Of a stretch of DNA of 11,110 nucleotides, positions 1 to 6,379 are shown piece by piece. Origin of the DNA: CAZWRN01 sp964446685 (GTDB lineage Bacteria > Patescibacteriota > Microgenomatia > Daviesbacterales > UBA10151); the NCBI GenBank assembly GCA_964446685.1, contig CAYUPO010000030.1:1-11110 (forward strand). The letters run 5' to 3'. Each line of letters begins with the position of its first letter. The stretch's first letter is position 1. The notes beneath the pieces were generated by a model, which saw nothing but the letters and a program-made list of their open reading frames with translations, searched no databases and was not told where the DNA came from. Both the position numbers and the translations under genes were made by a program.

Positions 1-800
1 TGATAATCGGCTATTTCGATATCTCCCTGTGAGTCACCTTTGGCTCCGACCATTTCCAGGAGAGTTCCGGCGGGTATTTTGCCGTAGACTATTTTTTCCG
101 GTGGAATTTTACTGAGTATTTCCGGAGTGAGTTTTTCTGCCACGATATTTTTGAAAAAACTGCCGGGACATTTAATACCAGGAGGATATTTTTCTTCCCG
201 TTTTTTGATTATTTCTTCTGATTTCTGCTTTAACTGATCTGAATTTCCCGGAGTGAGTGTAAATTCAGTTTCTAAAATAAAATCATCAGAGTAAAAATAA
301 GCGTTTGATTTGTGATGTTTAAACAGGCTGTCACGGTAGCCAAAGAGGCATTCTGCTTTGGTTGATGTTTTTTCTTCCTCACTCATCCGGGTAAACCAGC
401 GGACTGTATTTAAATGATCGGAGATTGATTGGCCATAAGCTCCGGCGTTGCCATAAACTGCGCCACCAACTGTTCCGGGAATTCCGGCCAGATGTTCTAA
501 ACCGGCCAGGGAATGATCATTGGCATAGTCAACTAAATCCTGTAGCAAAGTACCGCTTTTTACCAGGAGAGAATTTCCGTTTTGGGAAATACCGGTAATT
601 TCATTTTTTATAACTGTTGTATCAACACCTTCATCAGCAATTAATAAATTGCTGCCGCTGCCAAAAAAAAGTAGAACTTCTTTTTTAGAGACTGCATCAG
701 TCACTGTTTTAATTAATTCTGTTTCAGTTTTGACTACAACTATTTTTTTGGCTGGTCCGCCAATTCCCAAAGTTGTTAATTCTATTAAATCCAAAGACAT
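1..800 (-). CDS. murB: UDP-N-acetylmuramate dehydrogenase (MurB), 3' end cut by window edge
   Basis: MurB reduces UDP-N-acetylenolpyruvylglucosamine to UDP-MurNAc using FAD and NADPH, the second committed cytoplasmic step of peptidoglycan synthesis. The reading frame is open from ATG at 800 to the left edge, about 266 residues. Visible family blocks in order are the N-terminal TTLGIGGPA, the FAD-binding segment FGSGSNLLIADEG, the glycine-rich GLEHLAGIPGTVGGAVYGNAG, FGYRDSLF (the Tyr-Arg of the active site), PPGIKCPGSFFKN (Ser of the proton-donor motif) and AGTLLEMVGAKG. The C-terminal part with the catalytic Glu lies outside the window. The short spacing between FGYRDS and PGSFFKN suggests the smaller type II form, but the C-terminus is needed to be sure. 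The ATG is 7 nt downstream of TACAAT and has no Shine-Dalgarno, so it may be leaderless. It diverges from the nucleotidyltransferase gene at 891. Confidence 0.95.
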   Translation of the reverse strand, partial: MSLDLIELTTLGIGGPAKKIVVVKTETELIKTVTDAVSKKEVLLFFGSGSNLLIADEGVDTTVIKNEITGISQNGNSLLVKSGTLLQDLVDYANDHSLAGLEHLAGIPGTVGGAVYGNAGAYGQSISDHLNTVRWFTRMSEEEKTSTKAECLFGYRDSLFKHHKSNAYFYSDDFILETEFTLTPGNSDQLKQKSEEIIKKREEKYPPGIKCPGSFFKNIVAEKLTPEILSKIPPEKIVYGKIPAGTLLEMVGAKGDSQGDIEIADY

Positions 801-807
801 CTTTTAA

Positions 808-813
808 ATTGTA
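808..813 (-). promoter_or_regulatory. Putative -10 box of murB (TACAAT)
   Basis: On the minus strand TACAAT lies exactly 7 nt before the murB ATG, so transcription would start at or next to the start codon. No good -35 hexamer is visible at 16-18 nt. There is no purine-rich Shine-Dalgarno in the 7 nt. Assignment is by position and resemblance to TANNNT only. Confidence 0.45.
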
Positions 814-851
814 ACACTTACTAAAGAAGGTATGGTATTCTCGATGCATTG

Positions 852-869
852 TTACTCCTAATGGAGTGA
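852..869. other. Small hairpin between divergent murB and nucleotidyltransferase genes
   Basis: TTACTCC, loop TAAT, GGAGTGA forms a 7-bp stem with one G.T pair in the divergent intergenic region. It has no T-run, so it is not an intrinsic terminator in either direction. It could be a protein-binding operator or chance. Confidence 0.3.
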
Positions 870-874
870 GAAGA

Positions 875-880
875 GATAAT
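875..880 (+). promoter_or_regulatory. Putative -10 box (GATAAT) of the nucleotidyltransferase gene
   Basis: GATAAT lies 10 nt before the ATG at 891, which would give a leader of only about 4 nt. TTGTTA at 849-854 could be a -35, but the 20-nt spacer is long. GGAG at 863-866 is too far upstream (24 nt) to act as a Shine-Dalgarno for this start. Confidence 0.35.
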
Positions 881-890
881 TGAAATATTT

Positions 891-1757
891 ATGGAAAAAG
901 CGATTCTAAAAACACTGATTTATGCTGATATTTTTGATTACCCTTTGTTTGCCTATGAAATACATAAATGGTTAATTGAAAAAGAAGCCAGCATTGAACA
1001 AATTGAGAAAAAATTAAACAAGTTGGTTAGAGATAAGAAAATTAGCCAAAAAGAGGAGATGTTTTTTTTGCGAGGTAAAAAAAATATGATTGAAAAACGT
1101 CTGGCAAATGAAAAAACTTCACATCAATTTTATGGTAAAGCTCAATGGGTCAGTCAGTTTTTCCGGATCATACCGTGGGTTCAACTAGTTGGGATATCCG
1201 GAAGTCTGGCAATGCGAAATGCGGATAAAAATGCAGATATTGATCTGTTTGTGGTAACCCGGAAAAATCGGGTTTGGTTGTCACGGCTGTTTTGTGCATT
1301 AATTTTGGAATTGTTAGGGCAGAGGAGGAAACGGGGGGAATCAAGGATTTTGGGTGCCGGGAAAATTTGCTTAAATTTGCTGATTAGTGAGGATGTTTTA
1401 GAACAGTCCAACAAAAATCTTTATATTGCACATGAAGTATTGCAGATGAAAGTGCTTTGGGAAAGAGAAAAAACTTACCAAAAATTTTTAGAACACAACT
1501 CGTGGACTAAAAAATATTTACCAAACTGGATTGGTATGAGTGCGGTAGAGAGACAGTTAGGAAATTACAGTAGGCAAACATGGATTGCCGGAGATTTTTT
1601 TGAAAAAGTTTTAGGTTTTTTACAGCGAAGGTATATGGGAAAGATTAAGGGTGATGAGGTGATCAAACAACGATCGCTTTATTTTCATCCAGAAGACAGC
1701 GGGGTGGAGGTATTGCGGACATATCAGTTAAAAGTAAAAAAGCTTTTACTTAGATAA
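891..1757 (+). CDS. HTH plus nucleotidyltransferase-fold domain protein
   Basis: This 288-residue protein has an N-terminal helical region (about 1-75: KTLIYADIFDYPLFAYEI, then a basic segment) resembling a winged-helix module. A nucleotidyltransferase-like core follows. The signature is GISGSLAMRNADKNADIDLF at 101-120, that is Gly104-Ser105 followed by Asp116-x-Asp118, the two metal ligands of the Pol-beta-type superfamily. The strand where a third carboxylate is usual reads KICLNLLIS (158-166), with Asn162 rather than Asp or Glu, so activity is uncertain. The C-terminal 120 residues are basic and Trp-rich with no recognised domain. Substrate is unknown; tRNA-, protein- or small-molecule-nucleotidylating roles are all possible. 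It ends 1 nt from the convergent histidine phosphatase. The fold call is fairly sure, the function is not. Confidence 0.75.
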   Translation: MEKAILKTLIYADIFDYPLFAYEIHKWLIEKEASIEQIEKKLNKLVRDKKISQKEEMFFLRGKKNMIEKRLANEKTSHQFYGKAQWVSQFFRIIPWVQLVGISGSLAMRNADKNADIDLFVVTRKNRVWLSRLFCALILELLGQRRKRGESRILGAGKICLNLLISEDVLEQSNKNLYIAHEVLQMKVLWEREKTYQKFLEHNSWTKKYLPNWIGMSAVERQLGNYSRQTWIAGDFFEKVLGFLQRRYMGKIKGDEVIKQRSLYFHPEDSGVEVLRTYQLKVKKLLLR

Positions 1758-1758
1758 T

Positions 1759-2409
1759 TCATTCAGCGATTTGGGGGACTGTTTCTCTTTCAGCCAGATG
1801 AGCGATATCGTTAATCGTTTTTATCCGCCATTTGCCATTTTCTTTATATTCACAGACTGAGATACCGGTATTGGTTGTTTCTAGCACATGATTTGAAGAA
1901 AGAAAATTATCGAGGGTAAATGATTCCTGCAGTAACATCGACATTAAAATTGTTTGAATAAATATTCCATGTGAAACAACAGCTATCGATTGTTCAGGGC
2001 AGCTTTCGAGAAACTTTATCACTGCTTCAGCTCTTTTTTTAACATCAAAAAAGTTTTCTTCATCAGAGTGATGGTGATCAGGATCTGGATGAGAGTCTAT
2101 TAATTCACGGATTTTTTCCAGTTCTGGGTCATCATAGGGTCTGTTGCTAAAAGAGGACGGTCTTTTTCTTTCAATCAGAGTATCTAATAGTTCAATCTCT
2201 TTGCCGGTGACTTCACTAATTGCCTGAGCTGTCTGCTGAGTTCTGATATAAGTGGAAGAAAGAAGCCGGTCGATCTGAATATTCTGAAATCTTTCTCCAA
2301 CAAATTTAGCCTGAGTTTCACCATTTTCCGAGAGTAATACTTCAGGTCCCTGATATTTTTTGGCTAAATTGTTAACCGATTCACCATGCCTGACAAAGTA
2401 AATAGTCAT
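1759..2409 (-). CDS. Histidine phosphatase family protein (phosphoglycerate mutase-like)
   Basis: At 216 residues it has the family's usual length. The N-terminal FVRHGESVNN carries the Arg7-His8-Gly9 signature, His8 being the phospho-accepting nucleophile. Arg56 in SSTYIRTQQTA is the second phosphate-binding Arg. Glu80 in LIERKRPSS is a candidate general acid, and His147 in VVSHGIFIQ is the second catalytic His. The middle has a His/Asp-rich loop DPDHHHSDEEN (109-119). The family includes cofactor-dependent phosphoglycerate mutases, fructose-2,6-bisphosphatases, alpha-ribazole phosphatases and broad phosphatases. The short length argues against a true glycolytic dPGM, and a small-molecule phosphatase is more likely. 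The stop is TGA. The ATG follows TAAAAT by 6 nt with no Shine-Dalgarno. Confidence 0.9.
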   Translation of the reverse strand: MTIYFVRHGESVNNLAKKYQGPEVLLSENGETQAKFVGERFQNIQIDRLLSSTYIRTQQTAQAISEVTGKEIELLDTLIERKRPSSFSNRPYDDPELEKIRELIDSHPDPDHHHSDEENFFDVKKRAEAVIKFLESCPEQSIAVVSHGIFIQTILMSMLLQESFTLDNFLSSNHVLETTNTGISVCEYKENGKWRIKTINDIAHLAERETVPQIAE

Positions 2410-2415
2410 GCAGGT

Positions 2416-2421
2416 ATTTTA
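2416..2421 (-). promoter_or_regulatory. Putative -10 box (TAAAAT) of the histidine phosphatase gene
   Basis: On the minus strand TAAAAT ends 6 nt before the ATG at 2409, placing the transcription start at the start codon. No -35 match is apparent at 16-18 nt; that stretch falls in the TTCGAA-rich repeat at 2426-2457. Confidence 0.4.
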
Positions 2422-2425
2422 ACAT

Positions 2426-2457
2426 AAATTCGAAATCCGAAGCACGAAATTCGAAAC
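2426..2457. repeat. TTCGAA-type intergenic repeat
   Basis: AAATTCGAAA occurs twice (2426-2435 and 2447-2456), 21 bp apart. TTCGAA is self-complementary, so the unit can also fold as an inverted repeat, with CCGAAGCACG between the copies. It lies directly upstream of the phosphatase promoter. It looks like one unit of a dispersed intergenic repeat, but only one unit is in this window. Confidence 0.5.
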
Positions 2458-2494
2458 TATATTTAAATAGTAATTTCAAATACATGAAATGCTC

Positions 2495-2527
2495 GTCATT
2501 GCGAGGAGCGGAGCGACGAAGCAATCT
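2495..2527 (+). repeat. Dispersed repeat GTCATTGCGAGGAG...CGACGAAGCAATCT, copy 1
   Basis: This 33-bp unit matches the copy at 10999-11031 at 30 of 33 positions. The outer 14 bases on each side are identical and the differences fall in the central five (CGGAG here, TGTAA there). ATTGC near the left end and GCAAT near the right end are complementary, so the unit can fold into a hairpin. The same decamer AGTTTTTGTT follows at 2535-2544 and at 11051-11060, hinting that more than the 33-mer is shared. A spurious ORF (IARSGATKQS) runs through it. The assembly gap begins 33 nt downstream. Confidence 0.8.
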
Positions 2528-2560
2528 AGCTCACAGTTTTTGTTACTAAATGAAATAATA

Positions 2561-2660
2561 NNNNNNNNNNNNNNNNNNNNNNNNNNNNNNNNNNNNNNNN
2601 NNNNNNNNNNNNNNNNNNNNNNNNNNNNNNNNNNNNNNNNNNNNNNNNNNNNNNNNNNNN
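2561..2660. other. Assembly gap: exactly 100 N
   Basis: The run of exactly 100 undetermined bases is the conventional scaffold-gap placeholder, so the real length is unknown. Genes may be missing here, including the start of the ORF that is open on its right side and possibly a groES. Everything said about the groEL upstream region stops at 2661. Confidence 0.98.
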
Positions 2661-2777
2661 AAAACTTTATTAGATTTAAGAGCAAATGGTGTAGTTATTT
2701 CTCATGGATTAGAAAATAGAGCAGTAACAGCATTAAGAAAAAGTTCTTTTAGACTGAGTGTTGCGGAACGAAGTTAA
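2661..2777 (+). pseudogene. C-terminal end of an unidentified ORF, 5' part lost in the gap
   Basis: Frame 1 is open from the first base after the gap to TAA at 2775-2777, giving 38 residues: KTLLDLRANGVVISHG, then LENRAVTALRK, then SSFRLSVAERS. The alpha/beta-like pattern DLRANGVVI suggests a real protein end, but I do not recognise the family. It is not the C-terminus of GroES. The last codons (from about 2750) resemble low-complexity intergenic sequence, so the reading frame may have been extended by a repeat. It is a partial gene by assembly, not necessarily a broken one. Confidence 0.35.
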
Positions 2778-2791
2778 GATTAATTATTTAT

Positions 2792-2796
2792 AAAGG
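2792..2796 (+). promoter_or_regulatory. groEL ribosome binding site (AAAGG)
   Basis: AAAGG followed by 5 nt and the ATG at 2802 is the clearest Shine-Dalgarno in the window and supports the groEL start. No CIRCE heat-shock operator (TTAGCACTC-N9-GAGTGCTAA) is seen between the gap and the gene. Confidence 0.65.
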
Positions 2797-2801
2797 TAAA
2801 T

Positions 2802-4448
2802 ATGGCAAAAATATTAAAATTTGATAGTGATGCAAGAGAGAAGCTTTTAAAGGGTATTAATACCCTGACTGAGGCTGTGGCTGCGACTTTGGGTCCTAAG
2901 GGGCGCAATGTGGCGATTGATAAAAAATGGGGTTCTCCAAATGTGGTTCATGATGGTGTCACTGTGGCTAAAGAAATCGAACTGGAAGATCCATTTGAAA
3001 ATATGGGTGCCCAAATCCTAAAAGAAGCTGCTTCAAAAACTAATGATATTGCAGGAGATGGTACAACAACTGCAACAGTATTGGCCCAAGCTATCGCTTC
3101 AGAAGCTCTCAAAAGTGTCCAGGCTGGTTCTAATCCAATGGTGTTACGTAAAGGAATTGATCAGGCAGTTACTGCGGTGGTGGCAGAACTTCGAAAAATG
3201 AGTAAAAAGCTGACTACAGCGGAAGAGATTACTCAGATTGCCACAATTTCTGCACAGAATGATGAGATCGGACGACTTATTTCAGAAGCAATTGCCAAAG
3301 TTGGCAAAGATGGAGTTATTACTGTTGAAGAAGGTAAAGCGATGGAAACTATTCTGGATTACAAAGAAGGAATGGAGTTTGATAAAGGTTTTGCATCTCC
3401 TTACTTTATGACAGACTCTGAGCGGATGGAAGCCAATTTAGAAGATCCATATATTTTACTGACAGATAAAAAAATCTCCAATATGCAGGAACTGATGCCG
3501 TTTCTGGAAAAACTAATTCCTGTTTCGAAAACTCTGGTTATTATCTCAGAAGAAGTAGAAGGAGAGGCTCTAACTGCTTTGATTTTAAACAAAATGCGGG
3601 GAGCAATTAATGTACTGGCTGTAAATGCACCAGGTTTTGGTGATAGAAGAAAAGCCATGATTGAAGATATTGCAGTACTGACAGGTGGAACTGTTATTTC
3701 AGAAGAAACAGGACGAAAACTGGATTCAATTGAGATTGAAGATTTAGGAAGAGCCGGTAGAGTTATTTCTTCAAAAGAATCAACTGTAATTGTAGCCGGA
3801 AAAGGTAGTAAAAAAGCAATTGATCAAAGAATCGCTCAGATCAGGCGCGAACTTGCAGCAACTGATTCTGAATTTGACAAAGAAAAGTTACAGGAAAGAC
3901 TGGCTAAATTAACTGGCGGAGTCGCCATTATGAATATTGGAGCCGCAACAGAAACTGAGTTAAAAGAGAAAAAAGAACGGGCAATTGATGCTTTATCAGC
4001 TACTAGAGCAGCTTTGGAAGAAGGAATTGTACCTGGCGGAGAAGTGGCGATCTTAAAAGCAACCAGATTGGCGCTGGATGGAATGACACTCGCAGGAGAA
4101 GAACAGTTAGGGGTAAATATAGTTAAGAAAGCAGCTGAAGCCCCGCTAAGAAGATTAGTTGAAAATGCTGGTGTTGATGCAGGTTGGGTAGTAAGAGAAA
4201 TAACTAACAAGTTTGAAGCTTCAAAAAGGAAAGATATTAATACCGGATTTAATGTTATGACTGAGAGTTTTGAAGATATGGTTAAACTGGGAATTATTGA
4301 TCCAGTTAAAGTAACCAGAAGTGCTCTGCAAAATGCAGCATCTGTAGCGATCATGGTGATGACAACCAATGTATTGATTACCGAAGCACCAGAAAAAGAA
4401 AAACCACAAATGCCAGGCGGCGGAATGCCGGGTATGGGTGATTATTAG
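2802..4448 (+). CDS. groEL: Chaperonin GroEL (Hsp60)
   Basis: This is the full-length 548-residue cytoplasmic group I chaperonin, which refolds proteins by ATP-driven encapsulation in a double heptameric ring. The start MAKILKFDSDAREKL is canonical. The equatorial ATP site is intact: TLGPKGRN at 29-36, Asp51 in VHDGVTVAK, AGDGTTTATVLAQ at 84-96 with Asp86, the catalytic Asp396 in AIDALSATRAA, Asn484 in GFNVMTESF and Asp500 in LGIIDPVKVTRSAL. The apical domain (about 190-370) is present. The C-terminus is a Gly/Met-rich tail, MPGGGMPGMGDY. One oddity is PGGEVAIL at 411-418, where the usual third glycine of the GGG motif is Glu414. No groES is visible next to it, although the upstream gap could hide one. 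It is followed by an intrinsic terminator, so it is probably monocistronic on its 3' side. Confidence 0.99.
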   Translation: MAKILKFDSDAREKLLKGINTLTEAVAATLGPKGRNVAIDKKWGSPNVVHDGVTVAKEIELEDPFENMGAQILKEAASKTNDIAGDGTTTATVLAQAIASEALKSVQAGSNPMVLRKGIDQAVTAVVAELRKMSKKLTTAEEITQIATISAQNDEIGRLISEAIAKVGKDGVITVEEGKAMETILDYKEGMEFDKGFASPYFMTDSERMEANLEDPYILLTDKKISNMQELMPFLEKLIPVSKTLVIISEEVEGEALTALILNKMRGAINVLAVNAPGFGDRRKAMIEDIAVLTGGTVISEETGRKLDSIEIEDLGRAGRVISSKESTVIVAGKGSKKAIDQRIAQIRRELAATDSEFDKEKLQERLAKLTGGVAIMNIGAATETELKEKKERAIDALSATRAALEEGIVPGGEVAILKATRLALDGMTLAGEEQLGVNIVKKAAEAPLRRLVENAGVDAGWVVREITNKFEASKRKDINTGFNVMTESFEDMVKLGIIDPVKVTRSALQNAASVAIMVMTTNVLITEAPEKEKPQMPGGGMPGMGDY

Positions 4449-4470
4449 AAATTAAAAATTACAAATTAAG

Positions 4471-4493
4471 AGCGTAAGCTTGCAAGCTTCGCT
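4471..4493. repeat. Palindrome AGCG-T-AAGCTTGCAAGCTT-CGCT
   Basis: A perfect 14-bp palindrome AAGCTTGCAAGCTT is flanked by AGCG/CGCT with one bulged T, so nearly the whole 23 nt is self-complementary. It sits between the groEL stop and the terminator. It has no T-run of its own and could be an mRNA 3'-end stabilising hairpin or a fragment of a dispersed repeat. Confidence 0.5.
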
Positions 4494-4504
4494 TATAAAA
4501 TTAT

Positions 4505-4533
4505 AAAAAGTCTCCTACAGGAGGCTTTTTTTT
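4505..4533 (+). terminator. Intrinsic terminator after groEL
   Basis: The stem GTCTCC/GGAGGC (one G.T pair) has loop TACA, extends through A5/T5 pairing and is followed by a run of eight T. It ends groEL transcription 60-85 nt past the stop. The A-run on the left side means it could also work on the minus strand, though no minus-strand gene needs it here. Confidence 0.9.
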
Positions 4534-4538
4534 GGCTC

Positions 4539-4566
4539 TTGTTTTAACAATTTATTAAACTATAAT
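4539..4566 (+). promoter_or_regulatory. Promoter of the yhbH-like gene (TTGTTT-N16-TATAAT)
   Basis: TATAAT at 4561-4566 is a perfect -10 hexamer with TTGTTT at 4539-4544 as a weak -35 and a 16-nt spacer. It lies between the groEL terminator and the next start. The ATG at 4577 is only 10 nt past the -10, giving a leader of about 4 nt. Confidence 0.65.
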
Positions 4567-4576
4567 TTGGAAATCC

Positions 4577-5758
4577 ATGTCAGTTGATAGACCGACATTT
4601 ACTACAACTATTACTCAAAACGATTGGGGTCTTCATCGAAAAGGTCCGATAGATCAAGTGCGTCATCAGGAGAAAGTTAAGGAAGCAATCTCGGGACAAC
4701 TTCCTGGTATCTTATCCGATGAAAGTATTATTACTGGTGATGGTAAAAAAATTGTTAAATTACCAATCCGGTCATTAGAGCTTCCTCGTTTTCGATTTGA
4801 TCCTAAAAATAAAAAAGATCAGGTTGGTCAGGGAAATGGGGATTCTACCGTAGGAGATATATTGGGTCAACAAGGTCAACCTGGAAGTGGCCCGGGTAAA
4901 GGTCCTGGAGCTGGGGAGATTCCAGGAATTGATTATTATGAGGCTGAATTCACAATAGATGAACTTACTCAGATGGTTTTTGCAGATTTAGGCTTGCCAT
5001 TTCTGGAACCAAAAGCACAACAAGAAGTGAGCGAAAATAAATTGGTATTTGATGATATTAGGAAAAAAGGACCTATGGGTAATTTAGATAGGAGACGAAT
5101 GATAAAAAATGCTCTTATTAGAAACGCTCGTGAAACAGGTCGAGCAAGTTTAGAGCCGGGTATCAGACAGGATGATATGAGATTTAGAACCTGGAATGAA
5201 ACTACTGATCCAACAACAAATGCTGTTCTGATAGCTATACGGGATGTTTCAGGAAGTATGGGTGAATTTGAAAAATATGTTTCTAGAGCCTCTTATGCTT
5301 GGATGCTTAGGTTTTTGCGAACTGAATATGACAAAGTAGATACTGTTTTTATCACCCATCATACTCTAGCAAAGGAAGTAGATGAGCAAGCTTTTTTTGG
5401 TTTAGGTGAGTCGGGTGGAACTACAGTTGCGCCGGCTTATCAACTGGCTTTGGACATCATTGGTCAAAGGTATCCAAGAGATAAATTTAATACATATCCA
5501 TTCCATTTCTCGGATGGAGATACAATGGGTGGTGCTGATAATGAGCGGTCAACTGAATTGGCTAAAAAATTGCTTGAAAATAGTAATCAGTTTGGATATG
5601 CCGAAGTTAGGGAGGGCGGGCGTCCAAACCCATCTTCGTTATCTCAAGCATTGAAAAGAATTACTGATCCTCGAATGGTTATTGCCCAAATTTCTAAAAA
5701 GGAAGATATTTTTCCTGCATTACAGACATTCTTTGCTCCAAAAGTTGCGGCTAGCTAG
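4577..5758 (+). CDS. yhbH: YhbH/YeaH family protein (DUF444, vWA-like)
   Basis: At 393 residues it matches the length of Bacillus YhbH and follows the family along its length. Recognisable blocks are NDWGLHRKG, RHQEKVKEAI, KLPIRSLELPRFRF, VGQGNGDSTVGDI, a Gly/Pro-rich linker (96-116), DYYEAEFTIDEL, FDDIRKKGPMGN and MRFRTWNETTDP. A vWA-like half follows, with MIDAS-type DVSGSM at 223-228, ITHHTLAKEV, GESGGTTVAP (277-286) and YPFHFSDGD (307-315). In Bacillus and Enterobacteria this family works with the serine kinase PrkA/YeaG in sporulation or stress responses, and often with SpoVR. Neither partner is in this window. A von Willebrand-type role as a cytoplasmic adaptor is inferred, and the biochemical function is not settled. 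No signal peptide or membrane segment. Start supported by family alignment at DWGLHRKG. Confidence 0.93.
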   Translation: MSVDRPTFTTTITQNDWGLHRKGPIDQVRHQEKVKEAISGQLPGILSDESIITGDGKKIVKLPIRSLELPRFRFDPKNKKDQVGQGNGDSTVGDILGQQGQPGSGPGKGPGAGEIPGIDYYEAEFTIDELTQMVFADLGLPFLEPKAQQEVSENKLVFDDIRKKGPMGNLDRRRMIKNALIRNARETGRASLEPGIRQDDMRFRTWNETTDPTTNAVLIAIRDVSGSMGEFEKYVSRASYAWMLRFLRTEYDKVDTVFITHHTLAKEVDEQAFFGLGESGGTTVAPAYQLALDIIGQRYPRDKFNTYPFHFSDGDTMGGADNERSTELAKKLLENSNQFGYAEVREGGRPNPSSLSQALKRITDPRMVIAQISKKEDIFPALQTFFAPKVAAS

Positions 5759-5770
5759 CTTTAAATGTAG

Positions 5771-5776
5771 TATGAT
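5771..5776 (+). promoter_or_regulatory. Putative -10 box (TATGAT) of the PH-domain gene
   Basis: TATGAT lies 9 nt before the ATG at 5786 in the 27-nt gap after the yhbH stop. The implied start of transcription is about 3 nt before the ATG. No Shine-Dalgarno is present. The gene could instead be read through from the yhbH promoter. Confidence 0.4.
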
Positions 5777-5785
5777 GTATCTATA

Positions 5786-6379
5786 ATGAAAAAAGTTAAG
5801 TTTTCTGATGGGGCTTCGCCGAAGGATAAGAAGGCTTTTGGGCATTATTTGTCTGAGGATGAAGAATTAGTTTTGGCGATTGGTTTTGGGAAAAATTATA
5901 TCAGGCATCAGTTTGCTTTGTTTATGATGATTCCTGGTGGGATTGCCTGGATCGCTGGTGGGGCTTTGGCTTATTATTATCAGTTTAATATTGGGTATGG
6001 GTTGCTTGGTGGGATGGCTGTTTCGATCGTTTATGCTTACTTTAAGACACTTTGGCTATTTCATGCCAACAGATTTTTGCTGACTACCAGAAGAGTGATT
6101 ATTAAACAGGGTTTGATTGCGGTTAAACTTAAATCAGCTTTGTATGACAAAATTACCCACATTGAAGTTGACCAGAGTCTGATGGATCGGTTGATTATGA
6201 AACATGGTAGTGTGTTGATTCATACAGCAGGCGGCGGAAATGATGAGATTAAGATTTTAAATATTGATGAACCATTGGAATTTAAAAATTTGTTAGAGCG
6301 GCTTATTAACAGAGAACGGGAAAGATTTGGTGGATCTACAGGACCAGTTGTTACTTTAGAAGGTGAACTGGTTGACTGA
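5786..6379 (+). CDS. Membrane protein with bacterial PH domain (bPH_2 type)
   Basis: In this 197-residue protein a charged N-terminus (1-40) is followed by two membrane segments, about 43-63 (FALFMMIPGGIAWIAGGALA) and 69-90. A bacterial PH-like domain covers about 93-175: HANRFLLTTRRVIIKQGLI, then ALYDKITHIEVDQSLMDRL, then HGSVLIHTAGGG and an IKILNIDEP ending. This membrane-flanked layout is that of the YdbS/YdbT-type family, whose biochemical role is largely unknown. A role in envelope maintenance is only a guess. The family pattern FxLTxxRVIxxxGL is clear. It ends with TGA immediately abutting the convergent M23 gene with no spacer. Confidence 0.85.
   Translation: MKKVKFSDGASPKDKKAFGHYLSEDEELVLAIGFGKNYIRHQFALFMMIPGGIAWIAGGALAYYYQFNIGYGLLGGMAVSIVYAYFKTLWLFHANRFLLTTRRVIIKQGLIAVKLKSALYDKITHIEVDQSLMDRLIMKHGSVLIHTAGGGNDEIKILNIDEPLEFKNLLERLINRERERFGGSTGPVVTLEGELVD

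Noticed and set aside
2489..2719. Plus-strand ORF beginning MLVIARSGATKQS and its minus-strand counterpart
   Set aside because: Both run through the 33-bp repeat and 100 N; the gap gives an artificial open frame of undetermined residues.
2661..2801. CIRCE or other heat-shock operator upstream of groEL
   Set aside because: No TTAGCACTC/GAGTGCTAA arms are present in the sequenced part; the gap prevents looking further.
3836..4369. 177-codon minus-strand open frame inside groEL
   Set aside because: It is the mirror frame of a strongly conserved chaperonin gene, with no family resemblance and no initiation signal.
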